Source: an uncultured Methylopila sp. (GTDB taxonomy: Bacteria; Pseudomonadota; Alphaproteobacteria; Rhizobiales; Methylopilaceae). Taken from it: a DNA stretch of 64,000 nt. Shown here piece after piece: positions 7,919 through 17,138 of this stretch (positions are counted from its first letter, which is position 1; each line of letters starts with the position of its first letter). The stretch is taken from positions 1 to 64,000 of the forward strand of contig CABHPB010000110.1 of assembly GCA_902168115.1 (NCBI GenBank). Direction: 5' to 3'. The translations under genes and the position numbers were made by a program. The notes below the pieces were generated by a model. It made no database searches. It saw nothing but the letters and a program-made list of their open reading frames with translations, and was not told where the DNA came from.

Positions 7919-9535
7919 ATGACCGACCCCCTCGACACTGTCTCCCTCGACGATCTCGCCCCGGCCTCGTGGCCCGGCTCGGACGACGTCGTCATCGTCG
8001 GCGGCGGCCTCGCCGGCCTGTTCTGCGCGCTGAAACTGGCTCCGCGCCCGGTGACGATCGTCACCGCCGCCCCGCTCGGCCATGGCGCGTCCTCCGCTTG
8101 GGCGCAGGGCGGGATCGCGGCGGCCGTCGGCCTCGGCGACAGCCCGGAGTCGCACGCCGCCGACACGATCGTGGCCGGCGCCGGCATCGTCGACGAGGCG
8201 ATCGCCCACCTGATGACGCGGGAAGCCTCCGCCCGGATCGCGGACCTGCTCGCCTATGGCGTGCCGTTCGATCGCGACCTCCAGGGCAAGCTCATGCTCT
8301 CCCGCGAGGCGGCGCATTCCGAGCGACGGATCGTGCGGGTGAATGGCGACCTCGCCGGCAAGGCCATTATGGCGGCTCTCGTCGAAGCGGTGCGCCGGAC
8401 CCCCTCCATCCGCGTCCTCGAAGGCTTTGCGCTTGAGGAGCTGATCGTCGAGGGCCGCTTCGTCACCGGCGTGCTGGCGCGCGCTGTCGGCGCGCCGAAG
8501 GACCAGCCCATCCGCGTCACCGGCCGGGCCGTGGTGCTGGCCTCGGGCGGCGTCGGCCATCTCTTCGCCGTCACCACGAACCCGATCGAGGCGCGCGGCG
8601 CCGGACTCGCAGCGGCCGCGCGGGCGGGCGCGACGCTTGCCGACCTGGAGTTCGTGCAGTTCCATCCGACGGCGATCGCCGTGGGGCGCGACCCCGCCCC
8701 ACTTGCGACCGAAGCGCTGCGCGGCGAAGGCGCGATCCTCGTCGACGCCGACGGTCGCCGCATCATGGAAGGGGTTCATCCGGACCTCGACTTGGCCCCG
8801 CGCGACATCGTCGCCCGCGCCGTCTATGAGGCGGCCCGCAAGGACGGCGCCTTCCTCGACGCCCGCGCGAGCGTCGGCGACCGCTTCGCGACGCGCTTCC
8901 CGACCGTCTACGCCGCATGCGTGGCGGCGGGCGTCGACCCCGCGGCCGAGCCGATCCCTGTCGCGCCGGCGGCGCACTACCACATGGGCGGCGTGCTGAC
9001 GGACGCGAACGGGCGCAGCTCGCTCGACGGGCTCTGGGCCTGCGGCGAGACCGCCTCGACCGGCGCGCACGGCGCGAACAGGCTGGCCTCCAATTCACTG
9101 CTCGAGGCCGTCGTGTTCGGCGCGCGGATCGCCGAGGACATCGCGGGCCTTGCCCCGCCGGCGCCGCTCGCCGCGCGCGCGGCCTGCAGCCGCCCGATGC
9201 GCGCCGGCGGGTTCGCGGACGATGCGGCGACGGCGACGCTTCGGCGCACGATGACCGACATGGTCGGCGTGGTGCGCGACGGCGCGCGCATGACGCGGGC
9301 GGTCGAGATTCTGGACCGGCTTCGCCGCGACGCGGCTGCCGCCGATCTTCGCAACATGGCGACCTCCGCGCTGTTGATCGCGGTGTCCGCGCAGCGACGC
9401 GAGGAAAGCCGGGGCGGCCATTTCCGGTCGGACTTCGACGCCCCGCGCGAGGAATGGGCGCACAGGTCGACCATCACCCTCGCCGATGCGCTCGACGGCC
9501 TCGGCGCGCCGCTGGACGAGCGCGCCGCCTCGTGA
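7919..9535 (+). CDS. nadB: L-aspartate oxidase NadB
   Basis: NadB is the FAD enzyme that oxidises L-aspartate to iminoaspartate for NadA. The 538-residue product has the dinucleotide loop [10 protein letters not shown] at 25-34, the [11 protein letters not shown] motif shared by the succinate dehydrogenase flavoprotein superfamily, the EFVQFHPT stretch, and [18 protein letters not shown] near the FAD site. I chose the ATG at 7919 since the frame upstream runs into the repeat. Its stop overlaps the nadC start. Confidence 0.96.
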   Translation: MTDPLDTVSLDDLAPASWPGSDDVVIVGGGLAGLFCALKLAPRPVTIVTAAPLGHGASSAWAQGGIAAAVGLGDSPESHAADTIVAGAGIVDEAIAHLMTREASARIADLLAYGVPFDRDLQGKLMLSREAAHSERRIVRVNGDLAGKAIMAALVEAVRRTPSIRVLEGFALEELIVEGRFVTGVLARAVGAPKDQPIRVTGRAVVLASGGVGHLFAVTTNPIEARGAGLAAAARAGATLADLEFVQFHPTAIAVGRDPAPLATEALRGEGAILVDADGRRIMEGVHPDLDLAPRDIVARAVYEAARKDGAFLDARASVGDRFATRFPTVYAACVAAGVDPAAEPIPVAPAAHYHMGGVLTDANGRSSLDGLWACGETASTGAHGANRLASNSLLEAVVFGARIAEDIAGLAPPAPLAARAACSRPMRAGGFADDAATATLRRTMTDMVGVVRDGARMTRAVEILDRLRRDAAAADLRNMATSALLIAVSAQRREESRGGHFRSDFDAPREEWAHRSTITLADALDGLGAPLDERAAS

Positions 9536-10386
9536 TCCCCGCCCCGCTCGATCCGATATCGGTCCGGCGCGCGGTTGAGGCCGCACTCGCGGAAGATTTG
9601 GGCCGCGCTGGCGACGTCACCAGCGCGGCGACCATTCCCGCCGACGCGACGGCGCGCGTCGCGATCGTGTCCCGGGGCGACGGGCGGCTCGCCGGGCTGC
9701 AACTCGCGCAGGCAGCGTTTGCATGTCTCGAGCCGGCTATCAGTTTCGATGCGCTTAGTTCGGACGGAGACCGTCTCTCGGCGTGCGACGTGGTGGCTCG
9801 CATCGAAGGTCCGGCTCGGGCGGTGCTGACCGCCGAGCGGACTGCCCTTAATTTCCTGGGCCATCTGTCCGGCGTCGCCACCGCGACGGCCGCCTACGCC
9901 GACCTGATCGCGCACACCACGGCCAAGGTCTGCTGCACCCGCAAGACCACGCCGGGCCTGCGCGTCTTCGAGAAATACGCCGTGCGTTGCGGCGGCGGCG
10001 CGAACCACCGCTTCGGCCTCGACGACGCGATCCTCATCAAGGACAACCACATCGCGGTCGCGGGCGGCGTCGCGGAGGCGCTGCGGGCGGCCAGGGCCTA
10101 TGCCGGCCATCTGGTGAAGATCGAGATCGAGGTCGACACGCTCGACCAGCTCGATCTCGTCATCGCCGAAAGCGCCGACGCGGTGCTGCTCGACAACATG
10201 TCGCCCGAGACGCTGCGCGAGGCGGTCGGCCGGATCGGCGGCCGGATGATCGCGGAGGCGAGCGGCAACGTCTCGTTGGAGACGATCCGCGACATCGCCG
10301 AGACGGGCGTCGACCTCATCTCGGTCGGGCGCATCACGCATTCCGCGCCCAACTTCGATTTCGGCCTCGACATCGATCTGGATTGA
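9532..10386 (+). CDS. nadC: Nicotinate-nucleotide pyrophosphorylase (carboxylating) NadC
   Basis: NadC converts quinolinate and PRPP to nicotinate mononucleotide with loss of CO2, completing the pathway begun by NadB and NadA. The 284 residues show the family motifs [27 protein letters not shown] and the EIEVDTLDQ and LLDNM strands. It starts with GTG at 9532, sharing GTGA with the nadB stop, so translation is coupled. The similarity begins right at this GTG. Confidence 0.96.
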   Translation: MIPAPLDPISVRRAVEAALAEDLGRAGDVTSAATIPADATARVAIVSRGDGRLAGLQLAQAAFACLEPAISFDALSSDGDRLSACDVVARIEGPARAVLTAERTALNFLGHLSGVATATAAYADLIAHTTAKVCCTRKTTPGLRVFEKYAVRCGGGANHRFGLDDAILIKDNHIAVAGGVAEALRAARAYAGHLVKIEIEVDTLDQLDLVIAESADAVLLDNMSPETLREAVGRIGGRMIAEASGNVSLETIRDIAETGVDLISVGRITHSAPNFDFGLDIDLD

Positions 10387-10389
10387 CGC

Positions 10390-10411
10390 GGGCGGCGCCT
10401 GGGCGCCGCCC
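10390..10411. terminator. Hairpin between nadC and ohr
   Basis: A ten-base G+C stem (GGGCGGCGCC and its complement) with a minimal loop lies between the converging nadC and ohr stops. There is no T tract, so termination in both directions is plausible but unproven. Confidence 0.4.
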
Positions 10412-10425
10412 GACTGTCACGTCGC

Positions 10426-10848
10426 TCACGCGACCGACAGCTTCACGTCGAGGCCGTTTCTGGCGAGGTGCGAATACGGACACACGATGTGCGCCTTGGC
10501 GGCGAGATCTTCCGCGGCCGCCTTGTCGAGGCCGGGGATCGAGACGGTGAGAGCGACGTCGAGGCCAAAGCCCTGTCCGTCGTCGCGCGGGCCGATGCCC
10601 ACCTTCGCCTTCACGGTCGTGTCCTCGGGCAGCTTCACCTTCTCCTTGCCCGCGATGAACTTGAGCGCGCCGAGGAAGCAGGCCGAATAGCCGGAGGCGA
10701 ACAGCTGCTCGGGGTTGGTGCCCGCCCCGCCGCCGCCGCCGAGCTCCTTCGGCGTGTCGAGCGTGACCTTGAACGACCCGTCGGTGATCTCCGCGGATCC
10801 GGTGCGGCCGCCGGCAGCGACGGCTTCGGTGGAATACAGGACCTTCAT
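10426..10848 (-). CDS. ohr: Organic hydroperoxide resistance protein Ohr
   Basis: Ohr is a cytosolic thiol peroxidase of the OsmC superfamily that reduces organic and fatty-acid hydroperoxides using lipoylated partners. The 140-residue protein has both reactive cysteines in family context: C57 in SGYSACFLGAL and C123 in HIVCPYSHLAR. It is divergent from a MarR-type regulator gene of the OhrR group with 171 bases between them, the usual peroxide-responsive pairing. Confidence 0.95.
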   Translation of the reverse strand: MKVLYSTEAVAAGGRTGSAEITDGSFKVTLDTPKELGGGGGAGTNPEQLFASGYSACFLGALKFIAGKEKVKLPEDTTVKAKVGIGPRDDGQGFGLDVALTVSIPGLDKAAAEDLAAKAHIVCPYSHLARNGLDVKLSVA

Positions 10849-10907
10849 GTTGCCCTCCTCGGGTTCTGGCGAGGTCGATGGCCTCGCCGTTTCGATGCCC
10901 CGATATT

Positions 10908-10975
10908 CATTATCGCGATATGTTTGTGAACTGCGGAGATCGCATGGCTGGCATGCATATCATTATCGTGACAAT
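10908..10975. promoter_or_regulatory. Candidate OhrR operators between ohr and ohrR
   Basis: The sequence ATTATCGCGATAT at about 10909-10921 contains the palindrome TATCGCGATA, and ATTATCGTGACAAT at about 10962-10975 repeats its left half 53 bases away. The pair lies in an A+T-rich island between divergent starts. Binding by OhrR is inferred from position. Confidence 0.4.
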
Positions 10976-11019
10976 TATTATCTGACGATGGATCGTTCCG
11001 GGTCATTCTGGAGGGTGAT

Positions 11020-11466
11020 GTGTCCGACGCCTTGCGCCTGCAAGATCATCTCTGCTTCGCCGTCTATTCGACGGCGCTCGCGATCAACCGGCTCTACAAG
11101 CCGACGCTCGACGAGCTCGGGCTGACCTATCCGCAATACCTGGCGCTCGTCGCGCTCTGGGAGACGGACGGGTTGAGCGTGAAGGACATCGCCGAGCGGC
11201 TGATGCTCGAGTCGAGCACGCTGACGCCGCTGCTGAAGCGGCTTGAGGCGGCCGGGCTGGTCAAGCGGAAACGGAGCATTGAGGACGAGCGCCAGGTTCT
11301 GGTCACGCTGACCAAGGCCGGCAAGGAGATGCAGCAGCGCGCGGCCTGCGTGCCGATGTCGTTGCTGTCCGCCTCGGGCGCGTCAGTGGCGGAGCTTCGC
11401 CGGTTGAACGGCGAACTGCGCGAACTGCGGGACGCGCTCGTCGAACGCGCCCCGCACGCGGCCTGA
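11020..11466 (+). CDS. ohrR: MarR-family organic-peroxide sensor OhrR
   Basis: A 148-residue winged-helix repressor. C12 in LCFAVYS matches the peroxide-sensing cysteine of OhrR, and C110 could be the resolving cysteine of the two-cysteine subtype. The helix-turn-helix and wing are at about 55-95 (AERLMLESSTLTPLLKRLE, then KRSIEDERQV). Oxidation should release DNA and derepress ohr. The start is GTG at 11020; upstream GGAGGG is eight bases away. It converges on the pirin gene with a 3-base gap. Confidence 0.93.
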   Translation: MSDALRLQDHLCFAVYSTALAINRLYKPTLDELGLTYPQYLALVALWETDGLSVKDIAERLMLESSTLTPLLKRLEAAGLVKRKRSIEDERQVLVTLTKAGKEMQQRAACVPMSLLSASGASVAELRRLNGELRELRDALVERAPHAA

Positions 11467-11469
11467 GGG

Positions 11470-12336
11470 TCAGGCCGCGATCTCGCCGAACCGGCCGGAC
11501 TGGAAGTCCACGATCGCCTCGCGGATCTCGTCCACCGTATTCATCACGAACGGGCCATGCATCACGACCGGCTCGTCGATCGGCTCGCCGGTCAGCACCA
11601 GCACCTTGGCGTCGCGCTCCGCCTCAAGGCTGAGCGCGCCTCCCTCGCGAGACAGCCGGGCGAACTCGGCGTCACGAAGGGTCTCCTCGCCGTTCACCTT
11701 CACGGCGCCGGACAGGACGACCACCATCACGGTGTGGCCTTCGGGAGGCGTCAGCGTCGCCGCCTTGCCGGCCTGGAGCCTGACGTCCCAGAGGTTGACC
11801 GGCGTGAAGGTCTTCGCCGGCCCACTGGCGCCGTGAAGGTCGCCCGCGATGACGCGCGCCCTGCCCGCGCCGCCGTCGAGCTCGACGGTCGGAATGTCGG
11901 CGGCCGTCAGCGTCTGGTAGCCCGGCTCGGCGCCCTTGTCCCTGGCCGGGAGGTTCACCCAGAGCTGGACCACCTCGAAGCGGCCGCCGGCCTTGGTGAA
12001 CTCGTGGCTGTGGAACTCCTTGTGCAGGATCCCCGACGCGGCCGTCATCCACTGCACATCGCCCGGCCCGATCTTGCCGCCGGCGCCGGTCGAATCGTGA
12101 TGCTCGACCTCGCCCTCGAAGACGATGGTGACGGTCTCGAACCCCTTGTGCGGATGGACGTCGACGCCGCGGGGCGTGTCCGCCGGCGGGAAGTCGGCGG
12201 GGCCCGCATAGTCGAACAGCAGGAACGGGCTTACGTCCGCGCCGTGCGTCGGATGCGAAAACAGCGAGCGGACAGGAAAGCCGTCGCCGACCCAATGTCC
12301 GCGGGGCGCGCTATAGACGCCGATCACCTTTCTCAT
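11470..12336 (-). CDS. Pirin family protein
   Basis: A 288-residue bicupin. The metal ligands of the pirin N-terminal cupin are present: H61 and H63 (VHPHKGFETVT), H105 and E107 (ILHKEFHS). Bacterial pirins include quercetin dioxygenases and proteins of unknown role; nothing here selects among them. It converges with ohrR, so it is not part of the peroxide operon, although a redox role is possible. Confidence 0.9.
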   Translation of the reverse strand: MRKVIGVYSAPRGHWVGDGFPVRSLFSHPTHGADVSPFLLFDYAGPADFPPADTPRGVDVHPHKGFETVTIVFEGEVEHHDSTGAGGKIGPGDVQWMTAASGILHKEFHSHEFTKAGGRFEVVQLWVNLPARDKGAEPGYQTLTAADIPTVELDGGAGRARVIAGDLHGASGPAKTFTPVNLWDVRLQAGKAATLTPPEGHTVMVVVLSGAVKVNGEETLRDAEFARLSREGGALSLEAERDAKVLVLTGEPIDEPVVMHGPFVMNTVDEIREAIVDFQSGRFGEIAA

Positions 12337-12452
12337 GACTGAAGTCTCCCGAGCGACTGCGGAAGCAGCGCTATGTCGAGCGACAAGTAATGACGCCGCG
12401 CCCGAAACAATAGACGCCGGACGCGCGCCGGAGGCTCATGCGCGCAACCGCA

Positions 12453-12881
12453 TCATTGCGGCGTCGCAGGCTTCTGGGCTTGCGGCGGCGTCGCTGCTTG
12501 CGGAACCGCAGGGTCGCGCTTTTCAGCCGCCGGGCTGAAGCCATACTTCACGAGGAGTTCGTTCCAGTAGACCTCGCGGTCGACTCCGCCGAGCGACTTG
12601 AGGCGGGAGGCCTCCTCGGCCGTCAGCGACTTCAGCTTGTAGCCCTGCGAGCGCAGGCAGGCGTAGCGGTTGGAGAAGCGGTCCGTGGTCGGCGCGACGT
12701 CGCCGCCGACCGAGACGGAGACGCCGCCCTTCTCCGCCTGTTCGGCGCAATTCATCTCGTCGATATCGGCGTCCGAGGAGGACGCGCCTGAGCGCATCCA
12801 GACGCGGTCGTTGGCGCAGGCCGAGAGCGCGAGCGCGACGGCTGCGACCGCGACCGGGCGGAGGAAGAAGGCGCGGGTCAT
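12453..12881 (-). CDS. Small lipoprotein of unknown function
   Basis: About 142 residues. The N-terminus MTRAFFLRPVAVAAVALALSAC ends in an LSAC lipobox, so it should be lipidated and anchored in an envelope membrane. The mature part has two further cysteines (NCAEQ and YACLRSQG) and a Pro/Ala/Gln-rich tail. I chose the ATG at 12879-12881, which has AAGGGG just upstream; another ATG five codons earlier overlaps the agmatinase stop region. Likely co-transcribed with that gene. Confidence 0.78.
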   Translation of the reverse strand: MTRAFFLRPVAVAAVALALSACANDRVWMRSGASSSDADIDEMNCAEQAEKGGVSVSVGGDVAPTTDRFSNRYACLRSQGYKLKSLTAEEASRLKSLGGVDREVYWNELLVKYGFSPAAEKRDPAVPQAATPPQAQKPATPQ

Positions 12882-12892
12882 GGTTCCCCTTT

Positions 12893-13885
12893 TCAAGGCG
12901 CGACCGGCTTGCCGGCCCGTTTCCTCTCGGCGAGGAGGCCGAGATACATCTGCCCGATATGTGCGGCCGCGAGCGCCGTCACGCCCGCATGGTCATAGGG
13001 CGGCGAGACCTCGACCACGTCGAACCCCTTGAGGTCGAGCGCGCCGAGGCGGCGCAGGCACTGCAGCGCCCAGGCGCTGGAGACGCCGCCGGACACCGGC
13101 GTCCCCGTGCCGGGCGCATAGGCCGGATCGAGGCAGTCGATGTCGAAGCTGGCATAGACCGGCGTATCCTCGACATGGCCGAGGATGCGGCTCGCGGTCG
13201 CCATCGGCCCGAGCTCGTCGCAGAGAAAGCCGTCGACGATCGATATGCCGTAGTCCTGCGGCGCGTTGGTGCGGATGCCGATCTGGATCGAGCGCTCCGG
13301 AATGATGAGGCCGTCGCGGACGGCGCGCGTGATCATGGTCCCGTGGTCGATCCGGCTGCCGTCGTCGTCCCAGGTGTCCTGATGCGCGTCGAACTGGACC
13401 AGCGCGACCGGCCGGCCGAGCCTCTTCACCAGTGCCTTCAGCACCGGATAGGTCAGGAAGTGGTCGCCGCCGAGCGTGACGAGATGCGCGCCGGTCGCAA
13501 GCCGCGCCGTGGCCTGCGCCTCAATCGCGTCGGGCATCTGCTCGACGCGGCCGTAGTCGAGCGAGCAGTCGCCCGTGTCGGCGACGGAAAGGTCCTCGAA
13601 GATGTCGAACGTGAAGGGGTAGGCGGGGTCGCCGCACATGATCGTCGACGCCTCGCGGATCGCGCGCGGGCCGAAGCGCGTGCCCGGCCGGTTCGAGACC
13701 GAGGTGTCGAGCGGAACGCCCCAGACCGAGACGTCGAAGCCGCTGGCGTCCGGCGCGTAGGGGCGGCGCAGGAATGAGACGGCGCCGGCGTAGTTCGCCT
13801 CCGTCGACTCGCCGAAGCGGCGGGACGGCTTCAGCGCGTCGTCGATCGGGCGGGGATGAAGCGGATCGGCGTGCAGCTCTGCCAT
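12893..13885 (-). CDS. speB: Agmatinase/ureohydrolase family enzyme
   Basis: A manganese ureohydrolase of about 330 residues that would cleave agmatine (or a guanidino acid) to urea. The dinuclear metal motifs are present: GGDH (139-142), DAHQD (166-170) and SFDIDCLDP. The ATG at 13885 has GGAG eight bases upstream; a GTG five codons earlier is the alternative. Agmatinase is the best guess; guanidinobutyrase or related activities cannot be excluded from motifs alone. Confidence 0.85.
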   Translation of the reverse strand: MAELHADPLHPRPIDDALKPSRRFGESTEANYAGAVSFLRRPYAPDASGFDVSVWGVPLDTSVSNRPGTRFGPRAIREASTIMCGDPAYPFTFDIFEDLSVADTGDCSLDYGRVEQMPDAIEAQATARLATGAHLVTLGGDHFLTYPVLKALVKRLGRPVALVQFDAHQDTWDDDGSRIDHGTMITRAVRDGLIIPERSIQIGIRTNAPQDYGISIVDGFLCDELGPMATASRILGHVEDTPVYASFDIDCLDPAYAPGTGTPVSGGVSSAWALQCLRRLGALDLKGFDVVEVSPPYDHAGVTALAAAHIGQMYLGLLAERKRAGKPVAP

Positions 13886-13964
13886 CGACGTCTCCGTCAC
13901 CCCGGCGGCCGCGACGCCAGAGCCGGGATCGTTCTCAGGACGGGGCAGTCCTTAGCAGCGTGCG

Positions 13965-13983
13965 ATCCGGAAAACGATCCCGG
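13965..13983 (-). repeat. 19-bp dispersed repeat (copy 2)
   Basis: Exact reverse complement of 863-881. With CCGGGATCGTT at about 13925 it also forms a local inverted repeat about 60 bases across, between the agmatinase start and the rpsI terminator. Confidence 0.6.
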
Positions 13984-14020
13984 ATCGACCTTCAGGCGTC
14001 CAGGAAGACGCCTTGCCCGG

Positions 14021-14052
14021 AAAAGAAAAAGGCGGGTTCCGAAGAACCCGCC
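14021..14052 (-). terminator. Rho-independent terminator of rplM-rpsI
   Basis: On the minus strand a nine-base stem GGCGGGTTC / GAACCCGCC closes a TTCG loop and is followed by TTTTTCTTTT. It lies about 30 bases after the rpsI stop. Confidence 0.93.
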
Positions 14053-14083
14053 TTTCGATGCGAAGCCGAAATGGCCCGTAAGA

Positions 14084-14563
14084 TCAGCGCTTCGAGAACT
14101 GGAAGCTGCGGCGGGCCTTGGCGCGGCCGTACTTCTTGCGCTCGACGACGCGGCTGTCGCGGGTGAGGAAGCCGCCCTTCTTGAGGACGCCGCGCAGCTC
14201 CGGCTCGAAATAGGTCAGAGCCTTCGACAGGCCGTGGCGCACCGCGCCGGCCTGGCCCGAAAGTCCGCCGCCGGCGACCGTGACGATGACGTCGTACTGG
14301 CCCTTGCGGTTGGCGACGTTCAGCGGCTGCTCGAGGATCATGCGCAGCACGGGGCGCGCGAAATAGACCTCGAACGGGCGCTTGTTGATCTCGACTTTGC
14401 CGGAGCCCGGACGGATCCAGACGCGGGCGACCGCGTCCTTGCGCTTGCCGGTCGCGTAGGCGCGGCCCTGGGCATCGACCTTCTTGACGTGGCGGGGAGC
14501 CTCGGACTGGCCGGCCTGGACCGCGCCGCCGAGCTCGCTGAGCGACTGGAGATTCTCAGCCAT
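14084..14563 (-). CDS. rpsI: 30S ribosomal protein S9
   Basis: S9 contacts the tRNA anticodon region of the 30S head through its C-terminal tail. The 159-residue product has a variable N-terminal extension of about 35 residues, then [14 protein letters not shown], the [14 protein letters not shown] motif and the basic end [17 protein letters not shown] typical of S9. The ATG at 14561 is two bases after the rplM stop, so the genes are coupled. Confidence 0.98.
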   Translation of the reverse strand: MAENLQSLSELGGAVQAGQSEAPRHVKKVDAQGRAYATGKRKDAVARVWIRPGSGKVEINKRPFEVYFARPVLRMILEQPLNVANRKGQYDVIVTVAGGGLSGQAGAVRHGLSKALTYFEPELRGVLKKGGFLTRDSRVVERKKYGRAKARRSFQFSKR

Positions 14564-14565
14564 GG

Positions 14566-15045
14566 TCAGGCGCTCCGCTTGTTCTTGCGATTGAGGGCGC
14601 CGACGTCGAGAGCTGCCGGCTGCTGAGCCTCGTGCGGGTGGCTCTCGCCGGCGTAGACGCGCAGATTGCCGAGCTGCTTGCGGCCGAGCGGGCCGCGCGG
14701 GAGCATGCGCTCCACGGCCTTCTCGATCACGCGCTCCGGGAATCGGCCCTCGAGGATCTGGTGCGCCTTGCGCTCCTTGATGCCGCCCGGATAGCCGGTG
14801 TGCCAGAAGTACGACTTGTTCTCGCGCTTGCGGCCGGTGAAGTGGACCTTCGCCGCGTTCACGACGATGACGTTGTCGCCGTCGTCGACATGGGGCGTGA
14901 AGGAAGCGAGATGCTTGCCGCGGAGACGCATGGCGATGAGCGAAGCCAGACGGCCGACCACGAGGCCGGAGGCGTCGATCACCACCCACTTCTTCTCCAC
15001 GTCGGCGGGCTTGGTCACAAAGGACCGGGCCGGCTCAGGTCGCAT
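14566..15045 (-). CDS. rplM: 50S ribosomal protein L13
   Basis: L13 is an early-assembly protein of the large subunit. The 159 residues include [18 protein letters not shown] near 19-36, [12 protein letters not shown], and the LPRGPLGRK loop. I chose the ATG at 15043-15045 with GAGG about eight bases upstream; the frame is open 41 codons further, but that part does not resemble L13. It is first of the rplM-rpsI operon. Confidence 0.97.
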   Translation of the reverse strand: MRPEPARSFVTKPADVEKKWVVIDASGLVVGRLASLIAMRLRGKHLASFTPHVDDGDNVIVVNAAKVHFTGRKRENKSYFWHTGYPGGIKERKAHQILEGRFPERVIEKAVERMLPRGPLGRKQLGNLRVYAGESHPHEAQQPAALDVGALNRKNKRSA

Positions 15046-15075
15046 GGAAAGACCTCGGGTTGAGACAAAAGAAAT

Positions 15076-15096
15076 GCGCGGGAAACGGTCCCGCGC
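15076..15096 (-). promoter_or_regulatory. Hairpin in the rplM leader
   Basis: An eight-base perfect stem GCGCGGGA / TCCCGCGC with a five-base loop sits 31 bases before the rplM ATG. A leader structure here could serve L13 autoregulation; that role is inference from position. Confidence 0.35.
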
Positions 15097-15237
15097 TGTG
15101 GCAGGGTGATACGTGAAGGCGCAGCGCTTTGCAATAGATCTGCGTGGCAGATTTGCCTTGTAAAACAATGCGTTATAAAAAGGGTAATTTGATACCTCGT
15201 TCTATCGCTCTGTTTTCCCGCGCAAGCCGCGGTTTGT

Positions 15238-15720
15238 TCAGCGCTTGGGAGGTATCGAGTAGGTGCCGACGACATGGGCGATCGCCTCGTCCCCGCCCGC
15301 CATGAGCAATTCGCCCTCCCCGACCGCGAGCGTCCGGCCGATCTTGAGGTACCGGCAGGACGCGACGACGTCCTGCGGGTCAGGACGCCTGAGGAAGTTG
15401 ATCGAGAAGTTGGTCGTGACGGCGAGCGGGACCGGCCCGATGGCGCCGAGCAGCGCGACGTAGAGCGCGATGTCGGCCAGCGCCATCATCGCCGGCCCCG
15501 ACACGGTCCCGCCCGGGCGCAGGTGCTCGTCCCGCACGAGCAGGCGCATCCTCGCCGTCCCGAATCCGACGTCCTCGATGACGTAGGTCGGTCCGCCATG
15601 GGCCATCTGAGGGAACTCGACGGCAAGAAACGCTTCGGTTTCCGCGAGAGTAAGGCGTGGGGTGCGATCGGAGGATGAGCGTGGCATTTCCGTCATGGTC
15701 GCGACCATATCCATCGTCAT
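15238..15720 (-). CDS. PaaI/YigI-type hotdog thioesterase
   Basis: About 160 residues forming one hotdog domain: HLRPGGTVSGPAMMALADIALY matches the HxxxGG..G helix motif of PaaI-like acyl-CoA thioesterases, followed by the TTNFSINFLRRP strand. It should hydrolyse an aryl- or acyl-CoA; the substrate is unknown. Four in-frame ATG codons lie between 15694 and 15720 and none has a good ribosome site, so the start is uncertain by eight residues. It runs in the same direction as rplM and ends 190 bases before it. Confidence 0.82.
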   Translation of the reverse strand: MTMDMVATMTEMPRSSSDRTPRLTLAETEAFLAVEFPQMAHGGPTYVIEDVGFGTARMRLLVRDEHLRPGGTVSGPAMMALADIALYVALLGAIGPVPLAVTTNFSINFLRRPDPQDVVASCRYLKIGRTLAVGEGELLMAGGDEAIAHVVGTYSIPPKR

Positions 15721-15828
15721 AGTGTCGGCCAAACGAAGCGCGTCTAGATAAGACGCGTCCCACTGCGGCCGTCGAAGCCGCAAGCGGCGCGTCGCGCACC
15801 CCGCGTGGCGTGCCAACCGGAGGTCGTC

Positions 15829-16554
15829 ATGCTGATCGATGCGGGCCGAGTCACGCGATTCCTGCTCCTCGCCGGATTGCTGGGGAGCGTCGCGGTCGCG
15901 ACCGCGCCTGTCGCCTTCGCCCAGCAACCGCAAAACGAACAGAAGACCGAGGAGCCCTCGGCGGCCGACATCGAACCGAAGCAGGTTCCGCTCGAAGGCA
16001 AGAAGGTCGAGGCCTTCATCGCCGCTTGGCCGGAGTTCGAGGCGCTGCGCGAGAAGCTCGCCGCCGCCAACCCGGCGACTGCGAACCAGGGCAAGGACAA
16101 GAAGGACCAGGCCGACAGCGATGAGGCGGAGGTCGGCGAGGCCGAGGATCCGGTCGGCGCGCTCGCGGCCTATCTCGACGATCCGAAGGCCAAGCCCGAG
16201 ATCGAGGCGATTCTGAAGAAGCACGGCTTCGCCACCTACTCCGACTGGGCCGACGTCGCGCAGTCCGTGCTGCTGGCCTTCGGCGCGACCGACTCGGAAG
16301 GCGGCGGAACCGACCTCGCGGCGGAGAAGAAGAAGGTTCAGGACGAGATCCAGAACGACGCCGCCCTGTCGGAGGACGAGAAGAAGTCGGCGCTCAAGGA
16401 TCTCGACGAGCAGTTCGCCGCGCTCGAGAGCTTCCAGCCGCTTCCGGGCAACGTCGACGCCGTGAAGCCCTACCTCGCCAAGATCAAGGATCTGTTCGGC
16501 GACGACGACGAGGAAGACGGCAAGGCCGGCGGCGGCGCGGGCGACAAGAAGTAA
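15829..16554 (+). CDS. Exported acidic protein of unknown function
   Basis: 241 residues. A signal peptide is clear (RVTRFLLLAGLLGSVAVATAPVAFAQQ, cleavage about residue 27-30). The mature protein is dominated by Lys, Asp, Glu and Ala, with a conserved-looking core AFIAAWPEFEALREKLAA and AILKKHGFATYSDWADVAQ and a tail rich in D/E then G. I do not recognise a named domain; helical, possibly metal-binding, periplasmic. The ATG at 15829 has GGAGG six bases upstream. Its stop overlaps the next start (TAATG). Confidence 0.75.
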   Translation: MLIDAGRVTRFLLLAGLLGSVAVATAPVAFAQQPQNEQKTEEPSAADIEPKQVPLEGKKVEAFIAAWPEFEALREKLAAANPATANQGKDKKDQADSDEAEVGEAEDPVGALAAYLDDPKAKPEIEAILKKHGFATYSDWADVAQSVLLAFGATDSEGGGTDLAAEKKKVQDEIQNDAALSEDEKKSALKDLDEQFAALESFQPLPGNVDAVKPYLAKIKDLFGDDDEEDGKAGGGAGDKK

Positions 16555-16985
16555 TGCCCGTCACAGACGACGCCGCGATCACCGAGATCCTCAAGCGCGT
16601 CCGCTCCGTCGCGGTCGTCGGCGCAAGCCCGAACCCCGCGCGGCCGAGCTACGGCGTCACCCGCGTGCTCGTCGCGCACGGCTACGACGTGTTCCCGGTC
16701 AATCCGGGGCACGGCGGCGGCGAGATCGCCGGCCTGAAGGCCTATGCGACGCTCGCCGACCTGCCTCAGCCGGTGGACATGATTGACGTCTTTCGCGCCC
16801 CCGACCACGTCTCGGCGCTGCTCGACGAGGTGCTGGCGATGAACCCTCGTCCGAGCGTGTTCTGGACGCAGCTCGACGTCGTCGATCTGGAGGCGGCCGC
16901 CCGGGCCGAAGCCGAGGGACTGACGGTCGTCATGGACCGCTGCCCCGCGATCGAGATCTCGCGCGAGACCGGCGTGCCGCACTGA
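16554..16985 (+). CDS. CoA-binding (YccU-like) protein
   Basis: A 143-residue single Rossmann CoA-binding domain of the YccU/YneT kind: VAVVGASPNPARPSYGV near 18-34, VFPVNPGHGG, and MDRCPAIEISR close to the C-terminus. Family members bind CoA, but no reaction is established. It is translationally coupled to the exported acidic protein, which gives no clear functional clue. Confidence 0.88.
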   Translation: MPVTDDAAITEILKRVRSVAVVGASPNPARPSYGVTRVLVAHGYDVFPVNPGHGGGEIAGLKAYATLADLPQPVDMIDVFRAPDHVSALLDEVLAMNPRPSVFWTQLDVVDLEAAARAEAEGLTVVMDRCPAIEISRETGVPH

Positions 16986-17138
16986 CAGTCGGGCGGACGA
17001 CCGTTCAACCGGCTCGGTGACAGTAGCGGGCTGGTCGACGCCCATCCCCCTGATCACGAGCAGGCGCAGGTCGTCACGCCGTCGCCGTAACAGACGTGCT
17101 GGTCCGAGACGAAACCGTGAGAACCCGCAGCGCTCGCG

